Positions 8,406-16,151 of a DNA stretch of 39,208 nucleotides are shown here, piece after piece. The stretch covers positions 1-39,208 of the forward strand of contig JAOAHN010000106.1 in NCBI GenBank assembly GCA_026415215.1, given 5' to 3'. Below the pieces are notes generated by a model that did no database searches, had not been told where the DNA came from, and saw only the letters and a list, made by a program, of their open reading frames with translations. The position numbers and the translations under genes were made by a program. The stretch is from Candidatus Hydrogenedentota bacterium. Its GTDB lineage: Bacteria; Hydrogenedentota; Hydrogenedentia; Hydrogenedentales; Hydrogenedentaceae. Numbering within the stretch: the stretch's first letter is position 1; the number at the start of each line of letters is the position of its first letter.

Positions 8406-9353
8406 ATGGATTGGTTAGAGATAGCGTTAGTTATTTTGTTTGTTTTGGGAATGGGGATTGTAATTGCACTCTGGGTTTGGATTTGGAAGAGGCTTAATCA
8501 GGCAGTAGGTGGCTCTGTAGTGAATCAAAATTTAACATCCACTGTAAGTTTTCCAGAAAATATAAGAGCAGAAGTTTCTGAATTAGAGAGAACTAAAATG
8601 ACCATTCATGGGTTGCTAAAGAATCTTGAGAGTCAAGTGCAATCGATGCTTTTAGAAACAGGTAAATATGAGAATAATTTGGATGAGCACTCCGCCCAAC
8701 TCAAGAGGTCACAAACTCTGGCAACACTACAACAGATTGAACAGGTTCTTTTGGATGAAGTTGAAAAAATGAAAATGTCAACAATCGTTTATAAGAAAGA
8801 ACTTGATGAGGCACAAGTTAAGATTAAGGAACAGGAACAGGTACTTGAAAAATTATCCAAGGATGCATCTACTGACTTTCTAACTCAAGTGTATAATAGA
8901 GGTGCTTTTGACCGTAAGATTGTAGAGGAGTTTGCAAGATATAAGAGATATGGACATATTTTCTCATTGGTGCTATTTGACCTTGACCATTTCAAAGATG
9001 TAAATGATACCTACGGACATCTGGTGGGGGACAGGGTTTTAAGAGCGATTGCTTTACTGATCAGTGAGGAGAAAAGAGTTGCAGATTTTCTTGCGAGATA
9101 TGGAGGGGAGGAGTTCGCTTTGATACTCCCAGGTATCAATATAGAGACGGCTAAAAATGTGGCAGAGAAGTTCAGAAAGAAGTTAGAAGGAACTACATTT
9201 AAATTCGAGGGCTATTCTATAAACTTGACAGTAAGTGCGGGAATCGCAGAAGTATTACCTACTGACCAACTTCCTTCAGATGTTATAAAACGGAGTGATG
9301 AAGCTCTATATGAAGCTAAATCGAAGGGGAGAAACCAAGTGGTGGCGAAATAG
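8406..9353 (+). CDS. membrane-anchored diguanylate cyclase (GGDEF)
   Basis: Makes cyclic di-GMP from two GTP. The 315-residue protein has one N-terminal transmembrane helix (about 5-27), a coiled-coil stretch (about 60-155) and a C-terminal GGDEF domain beginning at STDFLTQVYNR. The active-site loop is an intact GGEEF (233-237). An inhibitory-site RxxD (RVAD, 224-227) lies exactly five residues before it, so the enzyme is probably active and product-inhibited. Metal-binding D and N are present in FDLDHFKDVNDTYGH. No separate sensor domain is visible, so signal input would come through the coiled coil. AAGGAG precedes the ATG. It follows the sigma-factor gene by 124 nt and could be cotranscribed. 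It may influence the flagellar system found elsewhere in the window. Confidence 0.93.
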   Translation: MDWLEIALVILFVLGMGIVIALWVWIWKRLNQAVGGSVVNQNLTSTVSFPENIRAEVSELERTKMTIHGLLKNLESQVQSMLLETGKYENNLDEHSAQLKRSQTLATLQQIEQVLLDEVEKMKMSTIVYKKELDEAQVKIKEQEQVLEKLSKDASTDFLTQVYNRGAFDRKIVEEFARYKRYGHIFSLVLFDLDHFKDVNDTYGHLVGDRVLRAIALLISEEKRVADFLARYGGEEFALILPGINIETAKNVAEKFRKKLEGTTFKFEGYSINLTVSAGIAEVLPTDQLPSDVIKRSDEALYEAKSKGRNQVVAK

Positions 9354-9400
9354 ATAAGTATTTTAATGACTCAGAGTAATTAGTAAACAATATGGATTTT

Positions 9401-9886
9401 TCAGGAGGAGGGTTCTGATTCTTTGATAACTACTTTGTTCTGGTTTTCACTTGGTTGATTGAGTTTTTCAAGAATTTTGTTTAGTATCTCTTCACTTCTA
9501 CTCGTTTTTGCAAGCTTTCTGTCGTGCCAATCCGGTTCTGTTAATAAAGTGACACCATACACTTGGCTTACTGCGGAGATAAAAATTTTGGTCTCGTCCG
9601 GGTTCATAGACCCGAGCTGAATTTCATACTTTACTCTCTTAAGATTGAGCCATTCTCTCTTAGGTTGGTCGTAAGCTACAAATAGTCCTCTTTTATCTCT
9701 GGTGTATAGTGTTAGATTTAGTTCTTTTAGGGCGTCCCTTGTTGCGAGCCAGGTTTTATCAAAGGGAGCCTTCACGGTGAAAACCTTTTCTTCAGCGAGC
9801 CCTGAGGTATCTTTTAGTGCTTTTGCACAGCTAAATAGGGAAATTAAACAAATTACTGCTAATACTTTACTTATAACCTTGGTCAT
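9401..9886 (-). CDS. small lipoprotein, BamC-like helix-grip fold suspected
   Basis: A 161-residue secreted lipoprotein with a lipobox ending LFSC, modified Cys 20. The mature part starts with about 15 polar residues. The pattern FTVKAPFDKTWLATRDALKELNLTLYTRDKRGLFVAY is the strand-helix-strand arrangement of BamC/NlpB and related envelope lipoproteins (a domain that begins with 'PFDKVWxAxxxAL'). The assignment is by pattern only. The C-terminus is charged and probably flexible. The ATG has AAGGA 8 nt upstream, and a perfect minus-strand -10 TATAAT lies at 9913-9918 with no good -35. It converges with the diguanylate cyclase gene. Confidence 0.7.
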   Translation of the reverse strand: MTKVISKVLAVICLISLFSCAKALKDTSGLAEEKVFTVKAPFDKTWLATRDALKELNLTLYTRDKRGLFVAYDQPKREWLNLKRVKYEIQLGSMNPDETKIFISAVSQVYGVTLLTEPDWHDRKLAKTSRSEEILNKILEKLNQPSENQNKVVIKESEPSS

Positions 9887-9934
9887 TTTTTGAGTCCTTT
9901 CATTTTTTTTCTATTATACAACACAATTGGCCTT

Positions 9935-10228
9935 CTAATGAGGTTCACATAACCAATATTTAACAGTGTGTCTCGGTTCTGCCATCATCGGTGCTACCGC
10001 ATCCCGCCATTTTTGGTAATGTGGAGTATCTTTATGTGCTTTTGCAGACTCTTCATCTTTATATGCTTCGTATAGTATGAACCTATTGGGTTCTTCTATA
10101 TTTTGTAGAACATCGAATCTCAATACGCCAGGTTCTTTACGGCTCTCGCAAGCGTTGATTTCAGATTCTCGCTTGAAATCGTTTATAAATTCAGGTTTAA
10201 CATTAACATGCACTACCGCTACAAACAT
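9935..10228 (-). CDS. LsrG-like antibiotic-biosynthesis-monooxygenase (ABM) domain protein
   Basis: A 97-residue single-domain protein of the dimeric ferredoxin-like ABM fold. The core LRFDVLQNIEEPNRFILYEAY followed by KDEESAKAHKDTPHY closely follows the E. coli LsrG pattern (phospho-AI-2 isomerase/degradation), and the length is the same. The same family also includes putative quinol monooxygenases. No lsr transporter, kinase or luxS is in the window, so an AI-2 role is not supported here. The ATG is preceded by GGAGAGTGG. A minus-strand TATAAT at 10253-10258 may be its -10. Confidence 0.85.
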   Translation of the reverse strand: MFVAVVHVNVKPEFINDFKRESEINACESRKEPGVLRFDVLQNIEEPNRFILYEAYKDEESAKAHKDTPHYQKWRDAVAPMMAEPRHTVKYWLCEPH

Positions 10229-10363
10229 ATTTCCACTCTCCGAGATAGACAGATTATATTATGTATAATACCCTACAAGACTTGCAAGATCCGTTAGTCA
10301 GTTTTATGTCTACTGAAGGGTAGAGTTGAGAGTTAGAAGGGTATAGTATAGTGAAGAGAGTTT

Positions 10364-10555
10364 GTGAGATATTTATATGTAATTTTACTTATTCTGAAGT
10401 TTTTTCTTGCCAAAGCGGAGTTAGAAATATGCATTAACAGAATTGCAAATATGTATATTTTGAAATTTACATCTCTTTCAGACATAGTAAAGAAATTAGA
10501 GCGGGAAGAAATTGATATTCCCATAGTTTATAGAGATTTATCCCTAATCGTGTGA
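10364..10555 (+). CDS. possible small protein, unrecognised
   Basis: A 63-codon ORF with a GTG start and GAAGAGAG a few nt upstream. It begins like a signal or membrane segment (YLYVILLILKFFLAKAE) and ends in a charged helix (DIVKKLEREEID). Codon use is like that of its neighbours. I recognise no family. An opposite-strand ORF of the same length covers the same DNA, so coding is uncertain; it could equally be leader sequence of the helicase gene. Confidence 0.25.
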   Translation: MRYLYVILLILKFFLAKAELEICINRIANMYILKFTSLSDIVKKLEREEIDIPIVYRDLSLIV

Positions 10556-10563
10556 AATTTTAG

Positions 10564-10592
10564 TTGACCAATGTTTATTATTAAAAAATTAT
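10564..10592 (+). promoter_or_regulatory. probable promoter of the XPB helicase gene
   Basis: TTGACC (10564-10569, 5/6) is followed after 17 bp by AATTAT (10587-10592, 4/6). Transcription would start about 13 nt before the ATG. Confidence 0.4.
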
Positions 10593-10611
10593 TAGTAGTG
10601 TAAGGAAGTTT

Positions 10612-12315
10612 ATGCCACAGAAAGTTGAAAAGCCGGTTATTGTTCAATCAGATAGAAGCATCCTTTTAGAGGTAGATAATCCCCTGTATGAGGAAGCAAG
10701 GGATGCTCTTTCTGCTTTTGCGGAACTTGTGAAGTCTCCCGAACATTACCACACTTACAGAATCACGCCCATATCTTTATGGAACTCCGCTGCTGCAGGT
10801 TATTCAGCGTCGCAGGTTATAGAATTACTCAATAAATATAGTAGGTATGAAGTTCCTAATAACATAATTACAGAGATTACGGAAACAATTCGGAGATATG
10901 GGAGACTGAAGCTATATAAAAGTCCACAGGCTGAACTTATATTGGAAAGTGATGACCCATTTTTATTAACTGAGTTAATGTGCTCTAAAAGTTTGGCAAA
11001 CTTTGGTTTCGTTAAATTGGATTCTCGACGAATACTGATTAAGTCAGAATTTAGGGGGGCATTGAAATGTGCTCTTGTGAAGATGGGTTTCCCTGTGGAA
11101 GACCTTGCGGGTTATGTTGAGGGTGCACCTTTACATTTTGAATTGAGAACTAAATTGCCAAACGGTAAAACTTTTACTCTTCGAAAGTATCAACAAGAGG
11201 CGGTAGATGCATTCTACGCGGGAGGCAGTGCCCGAGGTGGAAGTGGTGTAGTAGTTTTACCCTGTGGTGCTGGAAAAACTATAGTTGGAATTGGTGTAAT
11301 GCGTAAATTACAGACCCATACTCTTGTGCTGACCACTAACACAGTGGCACTTCGTCAGTGGAAACAAGAATTACTTGAAAAAACCACTCTTACAGAGGAT
11401 CAGATTGGTGAGTATAGTGGGGAGGTGAAGGAGATTAAACCTGTTACACTGGCTACCTACCAAATACTTACATATAGAAAGACGAAAGATAGTTCTTTTA
11501 TGCATTTTCGACTTTTTGAAGACGGGGCATGGGGACTAATTATTTACGATGAGGTTCATTTACTTCCAGCTCCGGTATTTAAAATAACAGCGGACTTACA
11601 AGCGAAAAGGCGATTAGGTTTAACAGCAACCTTAGTAAGGGAAGATGGCAAGGAGGACGAGGTTTTCAGTCTCATAGGCCCTAAAAAGTGTGATATACCG
11701 TGGAAAGTCTTAGAAAAACAGGGTTGGATAGCTGAAGCGGTATGCACTGAGGTGCGAATCCCTATAATGGATGAAGATAGGTATAAGTACATAGTGGCTT
11801 CTCGTGCTTCAAAGTTTCAAATCGCCTCTATGAATCCTATAAAGATATCTATCTGTAAGCAAATAGTTGAGGCTCATAAGGATGATAATATACTTATAAT
11901 AGGGCAGTATCTCGACCAGTTGAAGGTGTTTCAGAAAGTGTTTAATGCTCCTATAATAACTGGCCAAACCCCAGTGAGAAAGAGAGAGGAACTATATGGG
12001 AAGTTCAAGAAAGGAGAGATTAAGTTATTGATAGTATCGAAAGTTGCAAACTTTGCCATTGATCTTCCCGATGCAAATGTGGCTATTCAGGTTTCGGGAA
12101 CTTTCGGGTCGAGACAGGAGGAAGCACAAAGACTTGGCAGAATATTAAGACCTAAAGCTTCTGGTAAACAGGCACATTTTTACTCAATAGTTACGAGGGA
12201 TACTATAGAACAAGATTATGCATTAAAAAGACAGCTGTTTCTAACTGAACAAGGTTATCAATACAAAGTTATCTTTATGGACCAGCTTGCGGATTATCTC
12301 TCTGAATTAACATAG
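10612..12315 (+). CDS. XPB/Rad25-type superfamily 2 DNA helicase
   Basis: An ATP-dependent 3'-5' DNA helicase of 567 residues, the bacterial counterpart of the TFIIH subunit XPB. Residues about 30-190 match the N-terminal domain found in XPB-like proteins (Helicase_C_3 type). The helicase core has Walker A PCGAGKT (K222), the DEVH box (313-316), LTAT followed by the XPB-specific RED motif (343-345), and motif VI QRLGRILRP (Q506 to R513). All are intact, so it should be active. Bacterial XPB proteins are presumed to act in DNA repair; archaeal ones pair with the nuclease Bax1, and no nuclease is encoded nearby. AAGGAAG precedes the ATG. A small membrane ORF starts 12 nt after its stop. Confidence 0.95.
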   Translation: MPQKVEKPVIVQSDRSILLEVDNPLYEEARDALSAFAELVKSPEHYHTYRITPISLWNSAAAGYSASQVIELLNKYSRYEVPNNIITEITETIRRYGRLKLYKSPQAELILESDDPFLLTELMCSKSLANFGFVKLDSRRILIKSEFRGALKCALVKMGFPVEDLAGYVEGAPLHFELRTKLPNGKTFTLRKYQQEAVDAFYAGGSARGGSGVVVLPCGAGKTIVGIGVMRKLQTHTLVLTTNTVALRQWKQELLEKTTLTEDQIGEYSGEVKEIKPVTLATYQILTYRKTKDSSFMHFRLFEDGAWGLIIYDEVHLLPAPVFKITADLQAKRRLGLTATLVREDGKEDEVFSLIGPKKCDIPWKVLEKQGWIAEAVCTEVRIPIMDEDRYKYIVASRASKFQIASMNPIKISICKQIVEAHKDDNILIIGQYLDQLKVFQKVFNAPIITGQTPVRKREELYGKFKKGEIKLLIVSKVANFAIDLPDANVAIQVSGTFGSRQEEAQRLGRILRPKASGKQAHFYSIVTRDTIEQDYALKRQLFLTEQGYQYKVIFMDQLADYLSELT

Positions 12316-12327
12316 GGGGTAGCTTGG

Positions 12328-12498
12328 GTGATTTTCGTAAAGCATTTGTTTGGAATTTTTAAGTTTATCCGAAGGGGGCTCAGTCAAATTTTTAAATATG
12401 GAACGCCTGATCGAATTTATATTTATTATTTAGGTTACTTTGTTAATTTTGGGATAGTATTTTCGCTCTTATGTTTGTCCCTTAAAGACTTAGAGTAA
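12328..12498 (+). CDS. small predicted membrane protein downstream of XPB
   Basis: A 56-codon ORF with GTG start and TAA stop, preceded by AGGGGGT at 8-nt spacing. The product has a basic N-terminal half (FVKHLFGIFKFIRRGLSQIF) and one hydrophobic helix (YYLGYFVNFGIVFSLLCLSL). It fills nearly the whole gap: it begins 12 nt after the helicase stop and ends 9 nt before the convergent gene's stop. I recognise no homologue. Support comes from the ribosome-binding site, the fit in the gap and the sensible topology. Confidence 0.45.
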   Translation: MIFVKHLFGIFKFIRRGLSQIFKYGTPDRIYIYYLGYFVNFGIVFSLLCLSLKDLE

Positions 12499-12507
12499 AT
12501 AAGGTGC

Positions 12508-13353
12508 TCATAGGAATAGATTTGTAGTGTGAATCTTTAGTAACTGGAGTGCTTTGGTAGAAGAAAAAATAGCGGACCTAAGTGTATTACCGCTTGTTAT
12601 GATGTAGCCTGTCTTGTCTCTTGATGTAGTGTCTGAAATGTGCTTTATTGTTTCACCGGGAGTTAGTTTAATTTTAATTTTTTCAACGCCTGGGGTTTTT
12701 AACGCGGAATCTATGCCCGTGATTTTTTCTATCACTCCACTGGGAGGGATTATCCATTTGAGAAAATAGATGCGGTTATCTTCGCCTTTTTTCTCCTTGA
12801 GTTTTCTAATCTCGAGTAGTGATTTATCAATGTTTTTAGAAATACTTAGGAATGAGATATACCACTTTTTTCTACCCTTGATTAGCTCTATTTGTAGCCA
12901 CCCTTTTGGACAGGTAAGTTTTGAGAGGTGTTGTTGAAAAATTTCTTGTATTCCGAGGAGTATTTGTGGAGAGAGTTTTGTTATAGTCCAATATTCGTAT
13001 GGGACTCTATACATACCGGATAGGAAATTTACTCCGAATATATCAAACCGACTATATACCTCGTCGTTAACTCTTGATAAAATGCAAAGTGTCCTTCCTC
13101 TCATTACTTTTTGGATTAATATTGGCTCTTCACTATTAGACTTTTTTACTGCTTTATTAAGCATAAATGGTAAATCGTATGTGTCGTTCACTACACCACA
13201 AAATAAATTATTAAGGGTGCGAACCCACAAGGGAGTTTTGTTAAATTTCACTTTCAGGACTTTGGATTTATTACAGTCAGAAGGTTCTATGATCTCGGAA
13301 GGTATTGTGATTGCCTTTAGTAAGGAATATATTTGTTTTACCTTATGACTCAA
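12508..13353 (-). CDS. degenerate ATP-grasp family protein
   Basis: About 281 residues. The C-terminal part (SALKTPGVEKIKIKLTPGE, then TGYIITSGNTLRSAI) matches the last domain of ATP-grasp carboxylate-amine ligases such as biotin-carboxylase/PurK/LAL types (GYVIA.G.T..EA pattern). Upstream, PLWVR and EEPILIQKVMRGRTLCIL correspond to the lysine strand and the 'EE...G.E' region of the ATP-grasp fold. Two features suggest lost catalysis: the N-terminal pre-ATP-grasp domain is absent, and the place of the metal-binding Glu/Asn (E.NPR) reads WYISFLSISKN. The start is uncertain. TTG at 13353 has AAAAGGAA 7 nt upstream; a longer frame reaches TTG at 13401 but has no ribosome-binding site. It is divergent from the transporter operon. 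Confidence 0.6.
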   Translation of the reverse strand: MSHKVKQIYSLLKAITIPSEIIEPSDCNKSKVLKVKFNKTPLWVRTLNNLFCGVVNDTYDLPFMLNKAVKKSNSEEPILIQKVMRGRTLCILSRVNDEVYSRFDIFGVNFLSGMYRVPYEYWTITKLSPQILLGIQEIFQQHLSKLTCPKGWLQIELIKGRKKWYISFLSISKNIDKSLLEIRKLKEKKGEDNRIYFLKWIIPPSGVIEKITGIDSALKTPGVEKIKIKLTPGETIKHISDTTSRDKTGYIITSGNTLRSAIFSSTKALQLLKIHTTNLFL

Positions 13354-13387
13354 GTAGAGTTCCTTTTCAGTGTTGGCTGTGAGTAAA

Positions 13388-13416
13388 TTAGCATATAGCA
13401 ATGTTTATTATATATT
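13388..13416 (+). promoter_or_regulatory. probable promoter of the ABC transporter/GlpD-DAGK operon
   Basis: TTAGCA (13388-13393, 4/6) and TATATT (13411-13416, 5/6) are spaced 17 bp apart. The start would be near 13423, after the first in-frame ATG at 13401, which supports the downstream ATG at 13452 as the true start of the binding protein. Confidence 0.45.
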
Positions 13417-13451
13417 ATTATTTCACCCAATATTTGGAATTGGAAGTGTCC

Positions 13452-15140
13452 ATGAAGGTAATTAAAATTAAAACTGTAATAATTGGAGTCTTAATACCGT
13501 TAGTTTTACTTTTTTCTTGTGCTAATATTAATTTGGATTTAGTTAACAGTTCCCAAGTGGAACTATCGGGGGTAGGTCTTAGTGAGTTTGGGGTGGATGT
13601 ATCACCGGAACAGGGTGATTGGCTCATAATGCGATTATCAGCGGAAATGCCACATTTGAATCCACTTACCAGCACAGATGCTTATTCTTCCCTTGTTAAC
13701 TCATGGCTTTTCGATAGTTTACTTGACCGTAATCCTGCTACTTTAGAGCTTGAACCTCGTGTAGCACATAAGTGGGAAGTCTCCGATGACCATCTTATTT
13801 ATACATTTTACCTCCGGGATGATGTTTTGTTTTCTGATGGACATCCGCTTACCGCCAGGGATGTTAAATTTACTTTTGATAAACTGATGGACCCGCTTAC
13901 TGATGCTCCGCATTTGAAGAATTATTTTATAGATGTTGAAAGGTGTGAGGTGGTAGATGACTATACTGTGAAGTATTACTGTAAGAAACCTTATTATCAG
14001 CATCCGGTTATGTTAGGGTTATTAGAGATAATACCCGAACACATATATGGTAAAGGAGATTTCAATAATCATCCGAATAATAGGAAACCGATAGGTTCAG
14101 GTCCTTACATGCTTTCGGAGTGGCAGACTGGGCTTCAACTTGTTTTGAAGAGGAACCCCTATTACTGGCGGAAGAACGAGAAAATGCCCCATTTTGATAG
14201 GATAGTTTATCAAGTTATACTTGATGATAACGCTTCACTTCTAAAGTTAAGGCGTGGAGAATTAGATGCGTTGACGATAAGACCTGAAGACCTGTTAAGA
14301 AGGGTAAACTCTGAAAAGTTTCGCAATCAATTCAATATATTTATCTATCCTCGCCCTGCTTATAGTTATATTGGATGGAACATGCGTAGAAAAGTATTTA
14401 GTGATAGCCGGGTTCGGAAAGCACTGACAATGTTGCTAAATAGAAGAAAGATAGTGGAGAAAGTATATTACGGGATGGCTGAGATTATAGAAAGTCCGTT
14501 TATGCCTAATACGCCTGAGTATCATTCGGGTCTTTCTATAATTCCGTTCTCACCTGATGGTGCAAAGAAGCTCTTGGAAGAAGCAGGGTGGTTAGATTCA
14601 GATAGGGATGGAATTAGGGATAAGGATGGGGAAAAATTCTATTTTGAAGTGATGACTACTAATGCTAACCCAGTGGCGGAGAAAATTCTTACGATTTTTC
14701 AAGAGGATCTCGCCAGAGTGGGAATTGTAATGCAGATCAGATTGCTTGAGTGGGCGTCACTTCTTGAAAGAGTAGATAGTCGTAATTTTGATGCGGTGTT
14801 GATGGGTTGGCAGATGCCTCCTGACCCTGACCCTTATCAGGTGTGGCATTCGAGCCAGTCGGAGAAAGGATCAAATTTTGTTGGGTTTGTAAACAAGGAG
14901 GCAGATGAACTTATTGAGAATGGTAGGGTATGTTTCGACAGGGAAGAGCGGATTAGGCTTTATAGAAGGTTTCAAGAAATTGTGTATGAGGAACAGCCTT
15001 ATACATTTTTATTTGCACCTAAGGCAATCCTCGTTGTAGATAAAAGAGTTCATGGTATTAGGATATATCCATTCGGTGTATATGAAAGGGAGTGGTTCGT
15101 GCCTAAAAGTTTACAAAAGTATACTTATTCAGATGATTGA
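13452..15140 (+). CDS. family 5 extracellular solute-binding lipoprotein (peptide/nickel/opine type)
   Basis: The substrate-capturing component of the ABC importer encoded just downstream. It is 562 residues with a lipoprotein signal ending LLFSC (Cys 23), so it is membrane-anchored on the outside. The fold signature is clear: LRDDVLFSDGHPLTARDVKFTFD, GSGPYMLSEWQ, LKRNPYYWR, RKALTMLLNR, and the C-terminal PDPDPYQVWHS region. The frame is open from ATG at 13401, but the start at 13452 gives a normal lipoprotein signal, has TGGAAG upstream, and lies after the predicted transcription start. Substrate cannot be read from sequence; family members bind oligopeptides, nickel chelates, opines or sugars. 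First gene of an apparent six-gene operon. Confidence 0.93.
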   Translation: MKVIKIKTVIIGVLIPLVLLFSCANINLDLVNSSQVELSGVGLSEFGVDVSPEQGDWLIMRLSAEMPHLNPLTSTDAYSSLVNSWLFDSLLDRNPATLELEPRVAHKWEVSDDHLIYTFYLRDDVLFSDGHPLTARDVKFTFDKLMDPLTDAPHLKNYFIDVERCEVVDDYTVKYYCKKPYYQHPVMLGLLEIIPEHIYGKGDFNNHPNNRKPIGSGPYMLSEWQTGLQLVLKRNPYYWRKNEKMPHFDRIVYQVILDDNASLLKLRRGELDALTIRPEDLLRRVNSEKFRNQFNIFIYPRPAYSYIGWNMRRKVFSDSRVRKALTMLLNRRKIVEKVYYGMAEIIESPFMPNTPEYHSGLSIIPFSPDGAKKLLEEAGWLDSDRDGIRDKDGEKFYFEVMTTNANPVAEKILTIFQEDLARVGIVMQIRLLEWASLLERVDSRNFDAVLMGWQMPPDPDPYQVWHSSQSEKGSNFVGFVNKEADELIENGRVCFDREERIRLYRRFQEIVYEEQPYTFLFAPKAILVVDKRVHGIRIYPFGVYEREWFVPKSLQKYTYSDD

Positions 15141-15151
15141 GTTTTTCTTGT

Positions 15152-16147
15152 ATGTTGAGGTATATCATAAAAAGGTTGTTATTCGTTATACCTACTTTTT
15201 TGGGTGTTAGCTTAATCACATTCGCTTTGATTCAGCTTGCTCCGGGGAGCCCTGTTGCCTATAAACTTCGCGGGGAAGGTGGGGCTATGCGAGCGAATTT
15301 CGAGACGGAAAAAATAATAGAGCAAACTAAAGCCTTATATGGGTTAGATAAGCCTATAATTGTTCAGTATCTACTATGGTTGAGGCGGATAATTACTCTT
15401 GATTTTGGGAAAAGCTTTAAAGACCAGCGTTTTGTTATGGAGAAGATTTGGGAAACTTTACCTATTACACTCCAGTTTACAATTTTGGAAACATTTCTTA
15501 TCTATCTAATAGCAATACCCATCGGTGCTTATTCCGCAGTTCGTTCTCGCTCTTTTCTCGACCAGCTTATCACCATTATCTTATTTCTTCTTTATAGCCT
15601 GCCCAGTTTTTGGGTGGCTATGTTGCTTATTATGTTTTTAGGTGGTGGGGATTGGTGGAATCTATTTCCAGTTAATGGCATAAATAGCATAGATGCTTAC
15701 GCATATCCTTGGTGGAAGTGGCTTTTGGATAGATTATGGCATATAGTTTTGCCGTTATTTTGTATGACTTACGGTGGGTTAGCTGGTTTATCGAGATATA
15801 TGCGGACAGGAATGTTGGATGTTATTAAGCAAGATTATATACGCACAGCGAGGGCATACGGTTTGTCAGAAAAGATGATAGTGTTTAAGTATGCGATGCG
15901 AAATTCTCTCATACCCATTGTAACCATATTCGGCGGGCTCTTGCCAGGCTTGATAAGTGGAAGCGTCATAATAGAAACGATTTTTTCAATACCGGGTATG
16001 GGAAGATTAGGCTTTGAGGCGGTGTTGTCGAGAGATTATCCTCTGATTATGGGGATATTTACTATATCCACATTCCTGACATTGTTTGGACTGATAATAA
16101 ACGACATTTTGTATGCACTTGTAGACCCAAGAATTAGACTGGAGTAA
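15152..16147 (+). CDS. ABC transporter permease, DppB/OppB type
   Basis: One of two membrane subunits of the importer, 331 residues with about six transmembrane segments. It begins MLRYIIKRLLFVIPTFLGVSLITFALIQLAPGSP, the standard opening of DppB-type permeases. The cytoplasmic coupling (EAA) loop is YIRTARAYGLSEKMIVFKYAMRN, and GSVIIETIFSIPGMGRL follows as usual. I prefer ATG at 15152; the frame also opens at TTG 15137, which overlaps the previous stop by 4 nt and would add five residues. Ends 4 nt before the next gene. Confidence 0.93.
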   Translation: MLRYIIKRLLFVIPTFLGVSLITFALIQLAPGSPVAYKLRGEGGAMRANFETEKIIEQTKALYGLDKPIIVQYLLWLRRIITLDFGKSFKDQRFVMEKIWETLPITLQFTILETFLIYLIAIPIGAYSAVRSRSFLDQLITIILFLLYSLPSFWVAMLLIMFLGGGDWWNLFPVNGINSIDAYAYPWWKWLLDRLWHIVLPLFCMTYGGLAGLSRYMRTGMLDVIKQDYIRTARAYGLSEKMIVFKYAMRNSLIPIVTIFGGLLPGLISGSVIIETIFSIPGMGRLGFEAVLSRDYPLIMGIFTISTFLTLFGLIINDILYALVDPRIRLE

Positions 16148-16151
16148 AAAA

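Larger units (their letters stand above)
10229..10611. other. 383-bp gap upstream of the helicase gene
   Basis: Holds two overlapping, opposed -10-like hexamers (TATAAT on the minus strand at 10253-10258 and on the plus strand at 10264-10269), a doubtful 63-codon ORF (10364-10555) and a probable helicase promoter (10564-10592). No RNA gene is recognised. Confidence 0.5.

Noticed and set aside
10333-10524. 63-codon minus-strand ORF upstream of the helicase
   Set aside because: No ribosome-binding site or family; it overlaps a slightly better plus-strand candidate.
13401-13451. Longer start (ATG 13401) for the solute-binding protein
   Set aside because: It would place 17 residues before a normal lipoprotein signal and lies upstream of the predicted transcription start.
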